Below are positions 47,736 to 58,148 of a stretch of DNA of 64,000 bases, one piece after another; within the stretch, counting starts at the first letter, position 1; the number at the start of each line of letters is the position of its first letter. Below the pieces are notes generated by a model. It saw nothing but the letters and a program-made list of their open reading frames with translations. It did not search any database and was not told the origin of the DNA. Source of the stretch: Symbiodinium natans (taxonomy: Eukaryota > Sar > Dinophyceae > Suessiales > Symbiodiniaceae); NCBI GenBank assembly GCA_905221605.1, contig CAJNDS010002209.1:124001-188000 (forward strand). The letters are read 5' to 3'. The position numbers and the translations under genes are program-made.

Positions 47736-48752
47736 TCAGGGAGGCTCGGAGCGGCTTAGGGCCTTCTTGGCAGTCCTGCACAGGCCGGTCAGAACCCCGA
47801 GGGCATCAAACTCCCGCAGCGCGCTGCGCAGTTCGTCCTGCCGGGCGTCGTCCATGTCCAAGAGCAAGGTGCGGAAGCCGTCCAGGGTCGTCTGCTGCCG
47901 GATCTTGCCAAAGAAGAGGGCCGCGACATATGCCTCGGCCAAGACCTTGTCGGGCTGTAGCTTGGAAAGCGCCAGGTCGCTGCGTATTTGTTGAATTCTG
48001 GGCAGTGGGGCTGCTCTGCAAGCACGCACTAGGTTTGTAAATGTTACCACGGTGGGCTTCATACCTCGGTCTCGAAGTGCGTTAAAGAGATAGACAGCAG
48101 CATTGGAGCTCGGAGGCTCAGCATTCTTACAAGCATTCAAAGCAGAATTGAAATGGTTGATGTTGGTGGTAATGCGCCTCTGCATCATGTCGTCGAGCAG
48201 ACGCGCGGCTCCCTCAACATCACCCATCTCAGCCGCGGCGTCTAGCCGGGCCCCGGCAGTAAGCATGCTGTACCAGCCCTTCTCTTGAACCTCCTTGTAT
48301 ATCGCATCGACGCGTGACTCATTGCGGAGCTTGCCAAAAACCTTCATCCCTATCTGTAAGCTGATGGAGTCTATGTCAACCTGCTCTGGTGGTAACTCAC
48401 GCAGCTGGTCATATATCTCTGCTCCCTGCAGGTACTGGCCACAGCGGTAGGCGGCCTGCATTGCCGCAGTAAATACCGTGACCGAGCTTCCCATGTATGA
48501 TCTCCACACTTGAGAGGCCCTTTTCCAGCGGCCCTGCTTGCCAGCTTGTGCAAGCAATGCAACGGCACGAGCATCTTCCTGAGTGATCTGATGTGTCTGC
48601 TTCGTCTGCTCCTCCTCGGGCACGCGCAGCCCGCGACCCTGCTGCTCGCGTAGCAAGGCGACCGTCTTTTGCCTTGGACGGGAAAAGCAAAGTCTTGACA
48701 ACCAGGCTGCAGACAGGGCACAGCCGAACATAACAATACCAGCATGGCGCAT
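47736..48752 (-). CDS. Pentatricopeptide repeat (PPR) protein, intronless
   Basis: 338-residue open frame without introns. An ATG at 48752 is preferred because upstream codons are not ATG. Residues about 4-25 are a hydrophobic helix (IVMFGCALSAAWLSRLCF) followed by Arg/Lys, consistent with a signal anchor or the first part of an organelle-targeting leader. From residue about 92 to 270 there are roughly five 34-37-residue P-type helical repeats, for example TFTNLVRACRAAPLPRI, FNSALNACKNAEPPSSN and LFNALRDRGMKPT. PPR proteins bind organellar RNA base by base and act in processing, stability or translation. The C-terminal about 70 residues are helical and charged. Unlike everything around it the gene has neither introns nor telomeric repeats inside. 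Five bases before the ATG lies GCTCAAG, identical to the last bases of the dinoflagellate spliced leader, a hint of retroposition. Confidence 0.9.
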   Translation of the reverse strand: MRHAGIVMFGCALSAAWLSRLCFSRPRQKTVALLREQQGRGLRVPEEEQTKQTHQITQEDARAVALLAQAGKQGRWKRASQVWRSYMGSSVTVFTAAMQAAYRCGQYLQGAEIYDQLRELPPEQVDIDSISLQIGMKVFGKLRNESRVDAIYKEVQEKGWYSMLTAGARLDAAAEMGDVEGAARLLDDMMQRRITTNINHFNSALNACKNAEPPSSNAAVYLFNALRDRGMKPTVVTFTNLVRACRAAPLPRIQQIRSDLALSKLQPDKVLAEAYVAALFFGKIRQQTTLDGFRTLLLDMDDARQDELRSALREFDALGVLTGLCRTAKKALSRSEPP

Positions 48753-48894
48753 CTTCACTTGAGCAGACAGCGGGGAATTAAGCCTCGAGCATTGTGAGAT
48801 GCGAAGTGCGTGGCAGCGCCCGTCAACAATTAAACCGACCTCTGCCTAATTACTTGCCCCCTGCAGGTGTGATTGTAAACAACTTTGGTGTTGG

Positions 48895-49000
48895 CTTAGA
48901 TTCAACTAGACCCAAGAGAAACCCAGGAACAAAAGGCTGCTATTCTTGGTTTCAAGGGCCTTATAAGGAGAACCTAAACCCTAAAAACAAGGGACTATAA
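48895..49000. mobile_element. Family G inverted-repeat element
   Basis: TTCAACTAGACCCAAGAGAAACCCAGGAAC, then GGGCCTTATAAGGAGAACC. Lies just upstream of the PPR gene. Confidence 0.65.
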
Positions 49001-49052
49001 GGGACCACACCCTAAACCCTAAACCTTCAAACAAGGGAATAAGCGCCCACAC

Positions 49053-49129
49053 CGGGTGCGGATCAAGGGGCCCTGCGCACGGAACCCGAAACCCTCTCTT
49101 TCCACCAGCCCGGATACCCCTTCATTCAG
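49053..49129 (-). CDS. Exon candidate
   Basis: Acceptor AAAACTGCAG, reading LNEGVSGLVEREGFGFRA then QGPLIRT, donor GTGTGG. Confidence 0.4.
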
Positions 49130-49137
49130 CTGCAGTT

Positions 49138-49294
49138 TTGGGTTTAGGGTTTAGGGTTAGGGTTTAGGGTTTAGGGTTTAGGGTTTAGGGTTTAGGGTTT
49201 AGGGTTTAGGGTTTAGGGTTTAGGGTTTAGGGTTTAGGGTTTAGGGTTTAGGGTTTAGGGTTTAGGGTTTAGGGTTTAGGGTTTAGGGTTTAGG
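49138..49294. repeat. (TTTAGGG)22
   Basis: Near-perfect array between two exon candidates, directly before the acceptor of the exon at 49053-49129. Confidence 0.97.
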
Positions 49295-49378
49295 GGGCCT
49301 AAGGAGGACAACTCCGCAGCTAAGGGGCAACTTGAGCCTCTCTCCGGGATCCTTTCGAAAGCTGCAGCACGGGGTCTC
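49295..49378 (-). CDS. Exon candidate
   Basis: Acceptor AGTCGCTAG, reading RAAAFERIPERGSSCPLAA. The donor is not clear. Confidence 0.3.
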
Positions 49379-49421
49379 GGCCCAGAACCCTAGCGACTCT
49401 CAACCGAACCCTCACAGGGGA

Positions 49422-49525
49422 TTTAGGGTTTAGGGTTTAGGGTTTAGGGTTTAGGGTTTAGGGCGTAGGGTTTAGGGTTTAGGGTTTAGGGTTTAGGGTT
49501 TAGGGTTTAGGGTTTAGGGTTTAGA
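49422..49525. repeat. (TTTAGGG)n block
   Basis: About 14 heptamers. Confidence 0.95.
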
Positions 49526-49787
49526 AGGGTTTGGGGTTTCAACGCTTAGGGTCCCCTGCACAGTGTGCACATGGGGCTGAGGGTCTCAAGCTTGAGGATT
49601 CTCAGGGTTTTTAGGGTTTGGTGCTCAAGACTGCATAGGGCATATTATATATATAGGGCCCAAGCAACGCCTACACCCTATACCCTAGACGCCAAACACC
49701 AAACCCTAAACCCTAAACCCAAAACTCAAAACCCAAAACCTAAAACCCAAAAACCCTAAACCCCAGCATGCTTGAGGCTTTTCAAAC

Positions 49788-49850
49788 GCTCAATCTTAAA
49801 AGAGCGGCGCAGGCCTTGGAACGCTGGGCCCCAATGGAGTTCAAGCTGAC
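49788..49850 (-). CDS. Exon candidate
   Basis: 21 codons in phase 0 between acceptor GACTCCGCAG and donor GTTTGA: VSLNSIGAQRSKACAALL. Confidence 0.4.
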
Positions 49851-49859
49851 CTGCGGAGT

Positions 49860-50226
49860 CGAAAAGGGTTTAGAGGGTTGGGGATTGGCGTTAGTTTACG
49901 GTTTAGGGTTTGGGGTTTAGGGCTTGGCGTTTGGGGTTTAGGGGTTTGGGGTTCAGGGTTTGGGGTTTAGGGTTTGGGGTTAACGGCTTAGGTTTTGGGG
50001 TTGAGGGTTTAGGGTTTGGGGTTGAGGGTGTAGGGTTTGGGGTTTACGGTTTGGGTTTTGGGGCGGAGGGTTTAGGGTTTAGGGATTGGGGCTTGGGTTT
50101 TTAGGGTTTGGGATTTAGGGCGTAGGGTTTTGGTTTTGGGTTTAGGTTTTAGGGGTTTGGGGTTTGGGTTTAGGGTTTGGGGTTTAGGGCTTGGGGTTTG
50201 GGGTTGAGGATTTGGGGTTTAGGGTC
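49860..50226. repeat. G-strand array rich in TTTGGGG variants
   Basis: Degenerate TTTAGGG/TTTGGGG/TTGAGGG sequence over about 360 bp. Its GLGFRV-type translations are artefacts. Confidence 0.9.
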
Positions 50227-50814
50227 CCTAAGACTGCTTCTAACTGAGACCCGGATGCTTCGGGCTCTCTGGATGGCGGAGTAATTTTCTGGAGGGGGCA
50301 AGGTTATGCCTGGGTGTTGAGACGGTCCACAAACCCTAGCCCCAAACCCTACAAACCTGTAAACCCGAAACACAAAACCCTATACACCCCAAAACCTGAA
50401 AAACCCTCTCTGAAGGTCCAGGGTCTGGGGCTTGGGCTTCAGTCTAATCAGGCATCTGGTAAGCCTAAAAAGTTTAGGGTTTAGGGTAACTTCGGGTTTT
50501 CGGCTCCTGAACATTGTAGTGTATTGGAACCCTCAACTCCAAACCAAGCCCTCAACCCTCAATCCCAAACCCCTATTGGTTCGGCCCCTAAAGTCTACAC
50601 TGCAAAGCCACAGGCCTTGAACCCAGACCCGGCTCCTCCCTGCTGACCCCCCCCCACCTCCGCCCCCCCCCAAAAAGGGAAAACACACACACAGCAAAAA
50701 ATCACAGTCACAATCGCAATCACGAACCCTAATTGCACCCACGAGTACAATCACAATCGCAGACGTGAACAAGGAGACACTGAGACACAGGCAAACCTCC
50801 CAACCCCAAAACCC

Positions 50815-51080
50815 CAAAACGCCCCTAAACCCTAAACTCCAAACTCCCTAACCCTATACTTGTTTAACCTTTCCTAAGCCCTAAACCCTAAAACTGCCTA
50901 AACCCTAAACTCCCTAAACCCTAAACACAAAACCCCAAACCCTAAACCCCCAAACCTCAAAACCTAAACCCTAAACCCCATACCCAACCCCCCCCCCTGG
51001 ACCTTAAACTTCCTAAACCCTAAACTTCCCAAACCCTAAACCCTAAACCCTAAACCCTAAACCCTAAACCCTAAACCCCA
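50815..51080. repeat. C-strand array with degenerate units
   Basis: CCCTAAA with CTCCCTAAA and CCCCAAA variants, ending in about seven perfect heptamers. Confidence 0.9.
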
Positions 51081-51174
51081 GCACCCCAAAAAGACCGGGC
51101 GCCCGGGCCCGGGAGGCCGCCGGCCGCGCCTCTGAGGCTGAGAGCTGCTCGAAGAAGCGCTTCCTCGGAACGTT

Positions 51175-51560
51175 TAGGGTTTAGGGTTTAGGGTTTAGGG
51201 CTTAGGGTTTAGGGTTTAGGGTTTAAAGGTTTAGGGCTCAGGGCTTAGGGCTTAGGGCTTAGGGCTTAGGGTTTAGGGTTTAGGGTTTAGGGTTTAGGGT
51301 TTAGGGGTTAGGGCTTAGGGTTTGGGGTTTAGGGTTTGCGGTTTGGGGTTTGCGTGTTTGGGGATTGGGGTTTGGGGTTTGGGGTGTAGGCCTTTTGGGA
51401 GCTTAGGGATTGGGAGTCTGGGGAGTCGGGGAGTTTGGGGTGCTTTGAGGACTTTAGGGGTTTTGGCTTTGAAGAGTCTTGGGGGTTTAGGGCTAAGAGG
51501 TCTAGAGTCTAGGGCTTACAGGGGCTTAGGGTTTAGGGTTTGGGGTTTAGGGGCCTCCAG
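51175..51560. repeat. G-strand array with variant runs
   Basis: TTTAGGG, GCTTAGGG and TTTGGGG runs; low-information sequence. Confidence 0.9.
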
Positions 51561-51773
51561 GCTTCGGGCATTTTAAAGGCCTATTGCACAATAACGGCGG
51601 GGGGGGGGGGGGGGGGGGGTGAAGGTAGGTGTGTGGTGCTCAATGGGTTTAGGTGCTTGGGGTTCTTAGGGTTCACCCTAAACCTCAACCCTAAATCCTC
51701 CAAAGGGCTTATTGGGACATCTAGCCTTTGGCTCTTGACTTGAGAGGCTTCCTGGTTAAGTGCTTTGAGCTTT

Positions 51774-51899
51774 ACTCGGAGGTTCAGGCTACTTATAACC
51801 CCAAATATAACTTTACTTGTAAGCCCCCCGAAGTCCCCTAAGCCTTCTAAGTAGGTTATAAGTAGACGTACAATTGGGGTTTTAAGTACCCATGAAGTA
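51774..51899. mobile_element. Family B element, long subtype
   Basis: CTCGGAGGTTCAGGCTACTTATAA mirrored by TTTTAAGTACCCATGAAG. Inner GAAGTCCCCTAAGCCTTCTAAGTAGG is shared with 1649-1781. Confidence 0.75.
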
Positions 51900-52172
51900 G
51901 GCTTTTGGGCCTGTACCGGTTGATAAGTCTTAAGGCGTCTGTGGTTTTGGGGCAACTGGGGCCCGACGCTTGATGTAGGTGACCACAATTCCAAATTCTG
52001 AGGCCTGCACCCTCAATCTTATTCCTATGCATATATAAATATATGTGGCACATGTGCCTCACATTGTAGACAGTTTATACCTAAGCAGCCCCCCAACTTA
52101 GATACTACACACCCTAAACCCTAAACCCTAACAGTAAACAAACACCCTAGGCCCTAGAGCAGATAAACCCTG

Positions 52173-52277
52173 AGCAAGACAGCGCCAGGTGGCTTCATCA
52201 CAGCAGGCAGCAGAAAGCGCTTCAGCGGGAGCAGCGCCTTTTGTTTCGCACAGCTTCGGAGGCTGCAAACTTTTCCC
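52173..52277 (-). CDS. Exon candidate
   Basis: About 33 codons: SLQPPKLCETKGAAPAEAL then SAACCDEATWRCLAQ, followed by GGTTTATC. Confidence 0.35.
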
Positions 52278-52610
52278 CACCAAGGGTGGTCCCTCAACCC
52301 TACACCTCTTAGGGTAGTTACATGGTCCCTTCATATGGACACTTCAAAGGGGACCACTTCTTACATACCATTTATATACCCTATACGACCCAAGGGTCCA
52401 TACTTCAGAACCCTGAATGAGGTAAGGGACCGTATTGCGGGCCCATGAAACTGCGATTAGAACACCCTCAACCCCCCAACCCTGAGGGCTTACGGTTCAG
52501 GGTTCGGGACTTAGAGTAAGCTGACTTAGGCGTTCGTCTAAGTCTGAGGCATTCAGCTCTTCGAAACCACGCAAACGCTTCGGGTGCTTAATGGCGTCGA
52601 GAAGGGAAAC

Positions 52611-52742
52611 CTAGCCCCCGAAAAACAAGGAGACAAGAGTGCTGCTGCAGACTACTGGGCATCCTCCCCCAAAATGCCCTGTGCAGCCAGCGCGCACCAC
52701 CATGCTGTCATGAAATGTTGAGAGTATCTTGAAGGGCTCGAT
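52611..52742 (-). CDS. Exon candidate with stop codon
   Basis: 44 codons in phase 0 after acceptor CACCCAAAG: EPFKILSTFHDSMVVRAG then PVVCSSTLVSLFFGG and TAG. Confidence 0.4.
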   Translation of the reverse strand: MEPFKILSTFHDSMVVRAGCTGHFGGGCPVVCSSTLVSLFFGG

Positions 52743-52795
52743 CTTTGGGTGGGTCTACGTAAACCCGAAACCCCAAACCCTAAACCCTAGAACCC

Positions 52796-52985
52796 TAGAA
52801 CCCTAAAACCCTAAAACCCTAAAACCCTAAAACCCTAAAACCCTCAAACCCTAAACCCTAAACCCTAAACCCTACGCCCTCAACCCTAAAACCCTAAAAC
52901 CCTAAAACCCTAAAACCCTAAAACCCTAAAACCCTAAAACCCTAAAACCCTAAAACCCTCAACCCTAAACCCTCCCCTAAACCCT
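52796..52985. repeat. (CCCTAAAA)n octamer array
   Basis: Mostly octamers with four A, the same variant as at 35985-36116. Confidence 0.95.
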
Positions 52986-52989
52986 AAAC

Positions 52990-53081
52990 CGCGAAATCCG
53001 GAAAGTTGTTGCGCTGAAGGGCATCCGCCCAGGGCGCCGAAGGTGCGCCGAGCGCCGTCAACAGCGGGGCTGCTGTCAGAC
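52990..53081 (-). CDS. Exon candidate
   Basis: Acceptor GCGCCTCAG, reading TAAPLLTALGAPSAPWAD then ALQRNNFPDFA, donor GTTTAG. Confidence 0.4.
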
Positions 53082-53169
53082 CTGAGGCGCAGAAGTTTAC
53101 GGCTCAGAAATTCTAAACCCTAAGCCCTGAACCCTAAACCCTAAACCCCTAAACCCTAATTTCGGAAAC

Positions 53170-53277
53170 CCCCCCCCATGTGTCGTCCTTCTTCCGTGGA
53201 AAGCTTGGCCCAGCGCTCAGCGCTGACAAGAGGGCACACTTCGCAGCCAAGCTCTCGTCGAAGAGGCGCCTATAGGC
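53170..53277 (-). CDS. Exon candidate
   Basis: 36 codons in phase 0 after acceptor AACCCTGAAG: YRRLFDESLAAKCALLSA then GPSFPRKKDDTW, donor GTTTCC after a G run. Confidence 0.45.
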
Positions 53278-53281
53278 CTTC

Positions 53282-53490
53282 AGGGTTTAGGGTTTGGGGT
53301 TTAGGGTTCAGGGTTTAGGGTTTAGGGTTTGGAGTTTAGGGTTTAGGGTTTGGGGTTTGGGGTTTGGGGTTTAGGGCTTAGGGTTTAGGGTTTAGGGTTC
53401 GGGGTTTAGGGTTTAGGCCTTCAGGGTTTGGGGTTTAGGGTTTGGGGTTCAAGTTTAGGGTTTAGGGTTTGGGGTTTAGGATTTGGAGTT
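53282..53490. repeat. TTTAGGG/TTTGGGG array
   Basis: About 28 degenerate heptamers upstream (minus sense) of the exon candidate at 53170-53277. Confidence 0.93.
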
Positions 53491-54032
53491 GTAAGAGCCT
53501 TTAAGGCTTTCTATTGCGGGCTGCGGGCTTAGGGTTTAGGGCTCTCACTCAAAAGGGGTGTAGGGCACGTAGTTTCAGGCTTCAGGGCGGAGTGTGCGTG
53601 GCTACCTGCTCACCTGGAAAATTGAAATCCTAAAAGACACCACACCCTAAACCCCTAAACCCTGAGCCCTAAACCCTAAACCCTACACCCTAAACCCCTA
53701 AACCCTGAACCCTAAACCCTAAACCCCCCCAGGGTCTGACTTTTTCCTCACACAGACATCTATTGGCCCTGCCTCCCAGGAAAATCCTTCACCCCACAGA
53801 CTTGAGGTACTTGTACCTTCAAGGCAGGGCCTCAAGCAGCGGCTGCATCAAGCCATGCCGCTGATATGAGGATCTGCTTGAGAGTTAGGAGCTTAGGGCT
53901 TTGGGGGGGCTCTGTGTATACAGTTTAGTTTTTTACAGCTTTTTTAGGGGCTTAGGAGCGTAGGGTCTAGGGGGTTTAGAAACCCCAAATCCTAGAGAAA
54001 CCCAAAGCCAAAAACCCAGATAAATCTTGGGG

Positions 54033-54106
54033 CTAGGCCTCGTCCAGGCTAGCGATCTCCCCTGCGTCAAGCCGTCGGTCCAAGTGCTCTGCATCTTCGA
54101 GGCCGC
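54033..54106 (-). CDS. Exon candidate with stop codon
   Basis: Acceptor CGCTCCACAG, acidic helical reading LEDAEHLDRRLDAGEIAS then LDEA and TAG. Confidence 0.45.
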
Positions 54107-54189
54107 CTGTGGAGCGGGGGGGGGGGGGGGGGGGGGTGTTCGGGTTTAGGGTGGGTTTAGGGTTTAGGATTGAGGGTTTAGGGGTTTAA

Positions 54190-54318
54190 GGGTTGAGGAC
54201 GATGATGACCATTTTGACGATGATGATAGTGATGCAGCTGATGATGATGATGATGATGATGACGATGATGACGATGATGAAGATGATGACGAACATGATG
54301 GTGCTGATGATGCTGCTG

Positions 54319-54390
<72 letters not shown>

Positions 54391-54394
54391 ATGC

Positions 54395-54444
<50 letters not shown>

Positions 54445-54446
54445 GC
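54190..54446. repeat. Compound trinucleotide repeat (GAT)n(CTG)n(ATG)n
   Basis: A central block of about 23 CTG units is flanked by ATG/GAT repeats. The minus strand would encode poly-Gln and poly-His, or Ser and Ile in other frames. Confidence 0.95.
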
Positions 54447-54805
54447 GATGTTGTTTTCGTAAACTCGTAAACGTATAGTCATCGTCCTTCAGCCCTGCAA
54501 AGACGTACCTCGGCAAGCTTGCAACGTGTTCCGAAGACCCGACACCTTAAACCTTCCATCCTGCATCGATGGGCATGTGCCCAGGCCGGGGCTGGACCTT
54601 GTCTTTGGGCACGAGGCCGTTTTTGATACTTCAAGCAAAATATTGGGGAATACTCCGGCCTTAACGTAGCTCCTACATAATGAGGTACATTGACCATGAG
54701 GGAAACCTAAGCCCGAAACCCGAAGCCCCCGCCTCTGTCTGACAGCACGTCGAACATCTTTTCCAGATCGCCCCCCTCATCGCGCAAGTCGTGTGATTCG
54801 GATTC

Positions 54806-54928
54806 GGGGGGGGGCGGGGGGGGGGGGGGCGAGGGGGGGGGGGGGGGGGGAGGGGGGGGGGGGGGGGGGGGCGAGGGGGGGGGGGGGCGAGGGGGGGGGG
54901 GGGGGGGCGAGGGGGGGGGGGGGGGGAG
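54806..54928. repeat. Poly-G array with GCGA interruptions
   Basis: Runs of 12-20 G separated by GCGA or GA, strongly G-quadruplex-prone. Confidence 0.95.
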
Positions 54929-55281
54929 GACTCAGGGATGAAAGGTTCCCAATTCCCTAGAAAACCTCACGTCCAACAAACCGGACATCCCCACACCCCC
55001 ACCCAAAGCCAGGGACAAAATAGAACTCCTAAATCCCGAGAGCCCCAGAACACCCAACAACAATCTAAAGCCTAAACCTACTAAAAAACAAAACACGCCT
55101 CAAAACCAAAAAAGGGCTCCATGGCCCCAAAGGTGTCTCTACACGTGGGGTTCATGGGTACTACTATACAGTAACACACAAGCTGTCCGAAGCACACTGC
55201 CCAGCCCACCATGTTGAAGCGATGGCAGCCATAGGTCCACCTCCAGTCCACCGAAGTGGCTCCTGAAATGTTCAGAGGTTG

Positions 55282-55533
55282 TCAGGTGCGACAGTCGCAC
55301 AAATTCCAGGCGCCGGATACAAGCCTGGTTGAGCAATGGTCCCTGGATAAATGACCTGCTTCATGGCCCTTGGAGCAATCAAGGACATCGAAGAAATCTG
55401 GATCAGCACCGTCCGATTGACTGATCACGTAACACAAGCGCGGGCTTGCTAGAGGCCCGGTGACGGTGGGTGGGACGACAACAGCAATGTCGTCGTAAAC
55501 GAGTGAGTCCACCGGGGTAGTGGCCAGACGCAC
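55282..55533 (-). CDS. Coding-like segment
   Basis: About 80 open codons on the minus strand including VDSLVYDDIAVVVPPTVTG and LCYVISQSDGADPDFFDV. Adjacent frames continue the open character on both sides, suggesting exons or a frameshifted relic. No telomeric repeats within about 400 bp. Confidence 0.33.
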   Translation of the reverse strand: MRLATTPVDSLVYDDIAVVVPPTVTGPLASPRLCYVISQSDGADPDFFDVLDCSKGHEAGHLSRDHCSTRLVSGAWNLCDCRT

Positions 55534-56214
55534 AGGTCATTCTACTAAGCGACTGCAACTGGAAGTACACAGTATGGCCAGTCAGGGTTGTAATAGGTGT
55601 GAAACCCATAGGTACTATCGATGGTAGGGCTGGGTTATAACCTTGTTAAGGGTACGTACCCTACTGAACCTGCAAGTAAGGCGTTAGGTGTCAAGCAGGT
55701 AGCTGCCAGGACTTCGACTGTAGGGTTTAGGGTTTAGGATTGGGGGCATTTAGGGTTTCCGATTGAAGGCTCATAGGGTGTAGCGTTGAGGGATTGTAGG
55801 GCGGAGGATTGCAGGTTGAGGGATTATTGGGGGTACAGGGGTTGCAGGGCTCTTCGGGCTTCTAGGGATTATAAAAGGACACGGTTTAGGGCTGAGGAAC
55901 TCCAGTGCTTAGGGAGAGGGCGTGGGAGGGGGCCCGTACTTTTCGGGCGGTTCCTCCCTCTGAGGGTCTAGGCTTGCCCTAAACCCTAAACCCTAAACCC
56001 TAAACCCCAAACCTTAAACCCTGAACCATAAACCCTCAACCTTAAAACCCTCAACCCCCAAACCCTAAACCTTAGGGTCTAGCTCGGCGCGCCTCTTCTT
56101 GAGTAGACGACGACTTCTGGATCAGAAGTACTGTGCGAGGCCTGGGCGGCAAGTGCCAGAGAGAACGGTAGGTCACGGGGGGTGGCGGGTGGGATTGGGG
56201 GGTGGGGTGTGTTC

Positions 56215-56245
<31 letters not shown>

Positions 56246-56452
56246 ACCCTGATCCCCAAACCTAAACCCTACACACACATATTTTTGTTGTTTCTATGTT
56301 ATGTGTATGTATGTGTATGTAAACGATCAAGAGGGCTTTTTTGCCAAAGGAGTTTCGGGCTTAGGACCATTCCTTTCAGGTGTGGTGACTCTGGGCTGGT
56401 ACCATCAAGGGCGAACACTCAATGCTCCGAACTCCCTCCGCCAAGAAAACGA

Positions 56453-56568
56453 CTTGAAGCTTCATTCGGATACTTAGAAGTAGGGTTTTAGGGACCCTAG
56501 ATAAGGTTATAACCCATAGCTACCCTGCTAATGCGCCTACTTACAAGTAGCCACTTGAACCTCCAAGT
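56453..56568. mobile_element. Family B inverted-repeat element
   Basis: ACTTGAAGCTTCATTCGGATACTTAGAAG mirrored by CTTACAAGTAGCCACTTGAACCTCCAAGT. Confidence 0.8.
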
Positions 56569-57042
56569 ATAACCTTAAATCCTCAACCCTAAACCCCAAA
56601 ATCCTACACCCCAAATCCAACCCTACACCTCACATCCTAAACCCCAAGCCTCCATGCTACCTCCATGGTAGGGATTTCACAAGGGATGAAGGCTTGCTGG
56701 TAGGAGACGGAGGGTTTATCGAGCTTTGGCCGCAGAGGGGGGGCTCCCAAGAGTTTTTTTTTTTTTTTTATGTTACGGTTTTCCGGGTTTAGGGTTTTAG
56801 GGTCTTGGGTCTTCAGGTAAGCCTCCAGCATTGTAACGAGCCCCACGACTGTCGGCCCTTGATCGCGGTCAGGATCGTCCGAAAAATCATGAGCCAGGGA
56901 GCGCTTGACTCCGGAATGTTGGCGCGAGCCGGCAGCCCCCCCAAAATGGAGGGATATGTGTCGGGCGAAGTTGCCGTTCGCATTGAGGAGACAGGTCTCA
57001 CTGATGTTCTCAGGAGCCGACCTCGTCTTCGGTAGCGCGTAC

Positions 57043-57176
57043 ACGGACGCGCACAGGCGCCACTATGACAGACTGTGCAACATGAAAACCGCATGTCCGT
57101 CTTTGTGCAATAGTTCGTCGCCGGCAGAATCTCGAACACCGTCCCATGGCTGTGGCGCTCCTTAAGAGATTGCCCG
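57043..57176 (-). CDS. Exon candidate
   Basis: Reads KERHSHGTVFEILPATNY then TDMRFSCCTVCHSGACAR with two CxxC-like pairs. A second frame just downstream (56810-57040) is also open. Confidence 0.3.
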
Positions 57177-57470
57177 CGACGCCGCGCCACCTGGGGCCTG
57201 TAGCCTATAGACGCCTTAAAAAACCCTACAAAACCCAAGGGCCCATACTTCAAAGCCCTTTAAAGACAGTAAAGGGCCACATTATAGTTGAGGGACCACG
57301 TACCTTCCCACCTTAGGCCTAGGGCCTTGGGATCCTATGTCGAAGTTGCCTGGGATCCTTGTGAAGGTCTTTTTGTCTGGCCTTGGGGTTTAGGGTTTAG
57401 GGTTTATATGGTTTATGATTTAGGGTTTAGGGTTTAAGGTTTAGGGTTTATAGAGCTTAGGGTTTAGGAC

Positions 57471-57569
57471 CTTGCCCCGTAGTAAGCCCAAGCTCAAGTC
57501 TCCAATCCGCGACTTCCCAAGCAGCGGCCTTTCACCACCATTGGCGCAGAACTCGAGTATCGCCGGTGC
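57471..57569 (-). CDS. Exon candidate
   Basis: 33 codons in phase 0 between acceptor TGCGACGCAG and donor GTCCTAAA: PAILEFCANGGERPLLGK then SRIGDLSLGLLRGK. Confidence 0.45.
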
Positions 57570-57721
57570 CTGCGTCGCACAGGTTTAGGGATCAGGGTGT
57601 TCTTGGGTCAAGAGAGGGCCTGAGAGCCCTATTTTTGTCTACCCAGAGACTTCATGGATCCCGGGTCCTTTTCTTCTCGGGTATAGGGTTTCAGGGTTTC
57701 GGATTTAGTGGGTTTAGGATT

Positions 57722-57804
57722 TCAGGCTTGGGCATAGGCCAACAAAGCTTCCAAACTAGTTCCCCTGTAAGCTGGGAATGTAAAGATTGCCCCGCTTTGG
57801 TTGT
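57722..57804 (-). CDS. Exon candidate with stop codon
   Basis: Acceptor GCCCCGTTAG, reading QSGAIFTFPAYRGTSLEAL then LAYAQA and TGA. Confidence 0.45.
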
Positions 57805-58148
57805 CTAACGGGGCTTGTCACGGAAACTAGCCCGGTACTTCCAGGGGCTGACTGACTACGGCGGCCCAGGAGTGTGTTAAGAAATTTTATTAATTAAGAA
57901 ATCTGGACCTGGACCGGCCACACATTTTAAAATCCAGGGCCTCGCGGGCTCGCCCCAAAAAATTCCGCCGAGGAAGTATTAAGTAACGTTCTCTGTCATA
58001 TTTACCAAGAACCCAAGAAACTGCAAGCCTCAAACCCTCTAATCCCTTAAGCCCGTAGTCTCAACCTAAAGCCTCTGCACGTTCAAGCCTTTAGAACGCC
58101 ACCTGCCCTACTAGTTAACTGAAATCCCCAGCCCTCGGAGTCAAAAAG

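Noticed and set aside
49860-50226. GLGFRVWGLGF-type repetitive proteins here and in many other places
   Set aside because: They are direct translations of TTTAGGG/TTTGGGG variants.
54178-54516. Poly-Gln/poly-His protein on the minus strand
   Set aside because: All frames of the trinucleotide array are open; no flanking domain or splice context supports coding.
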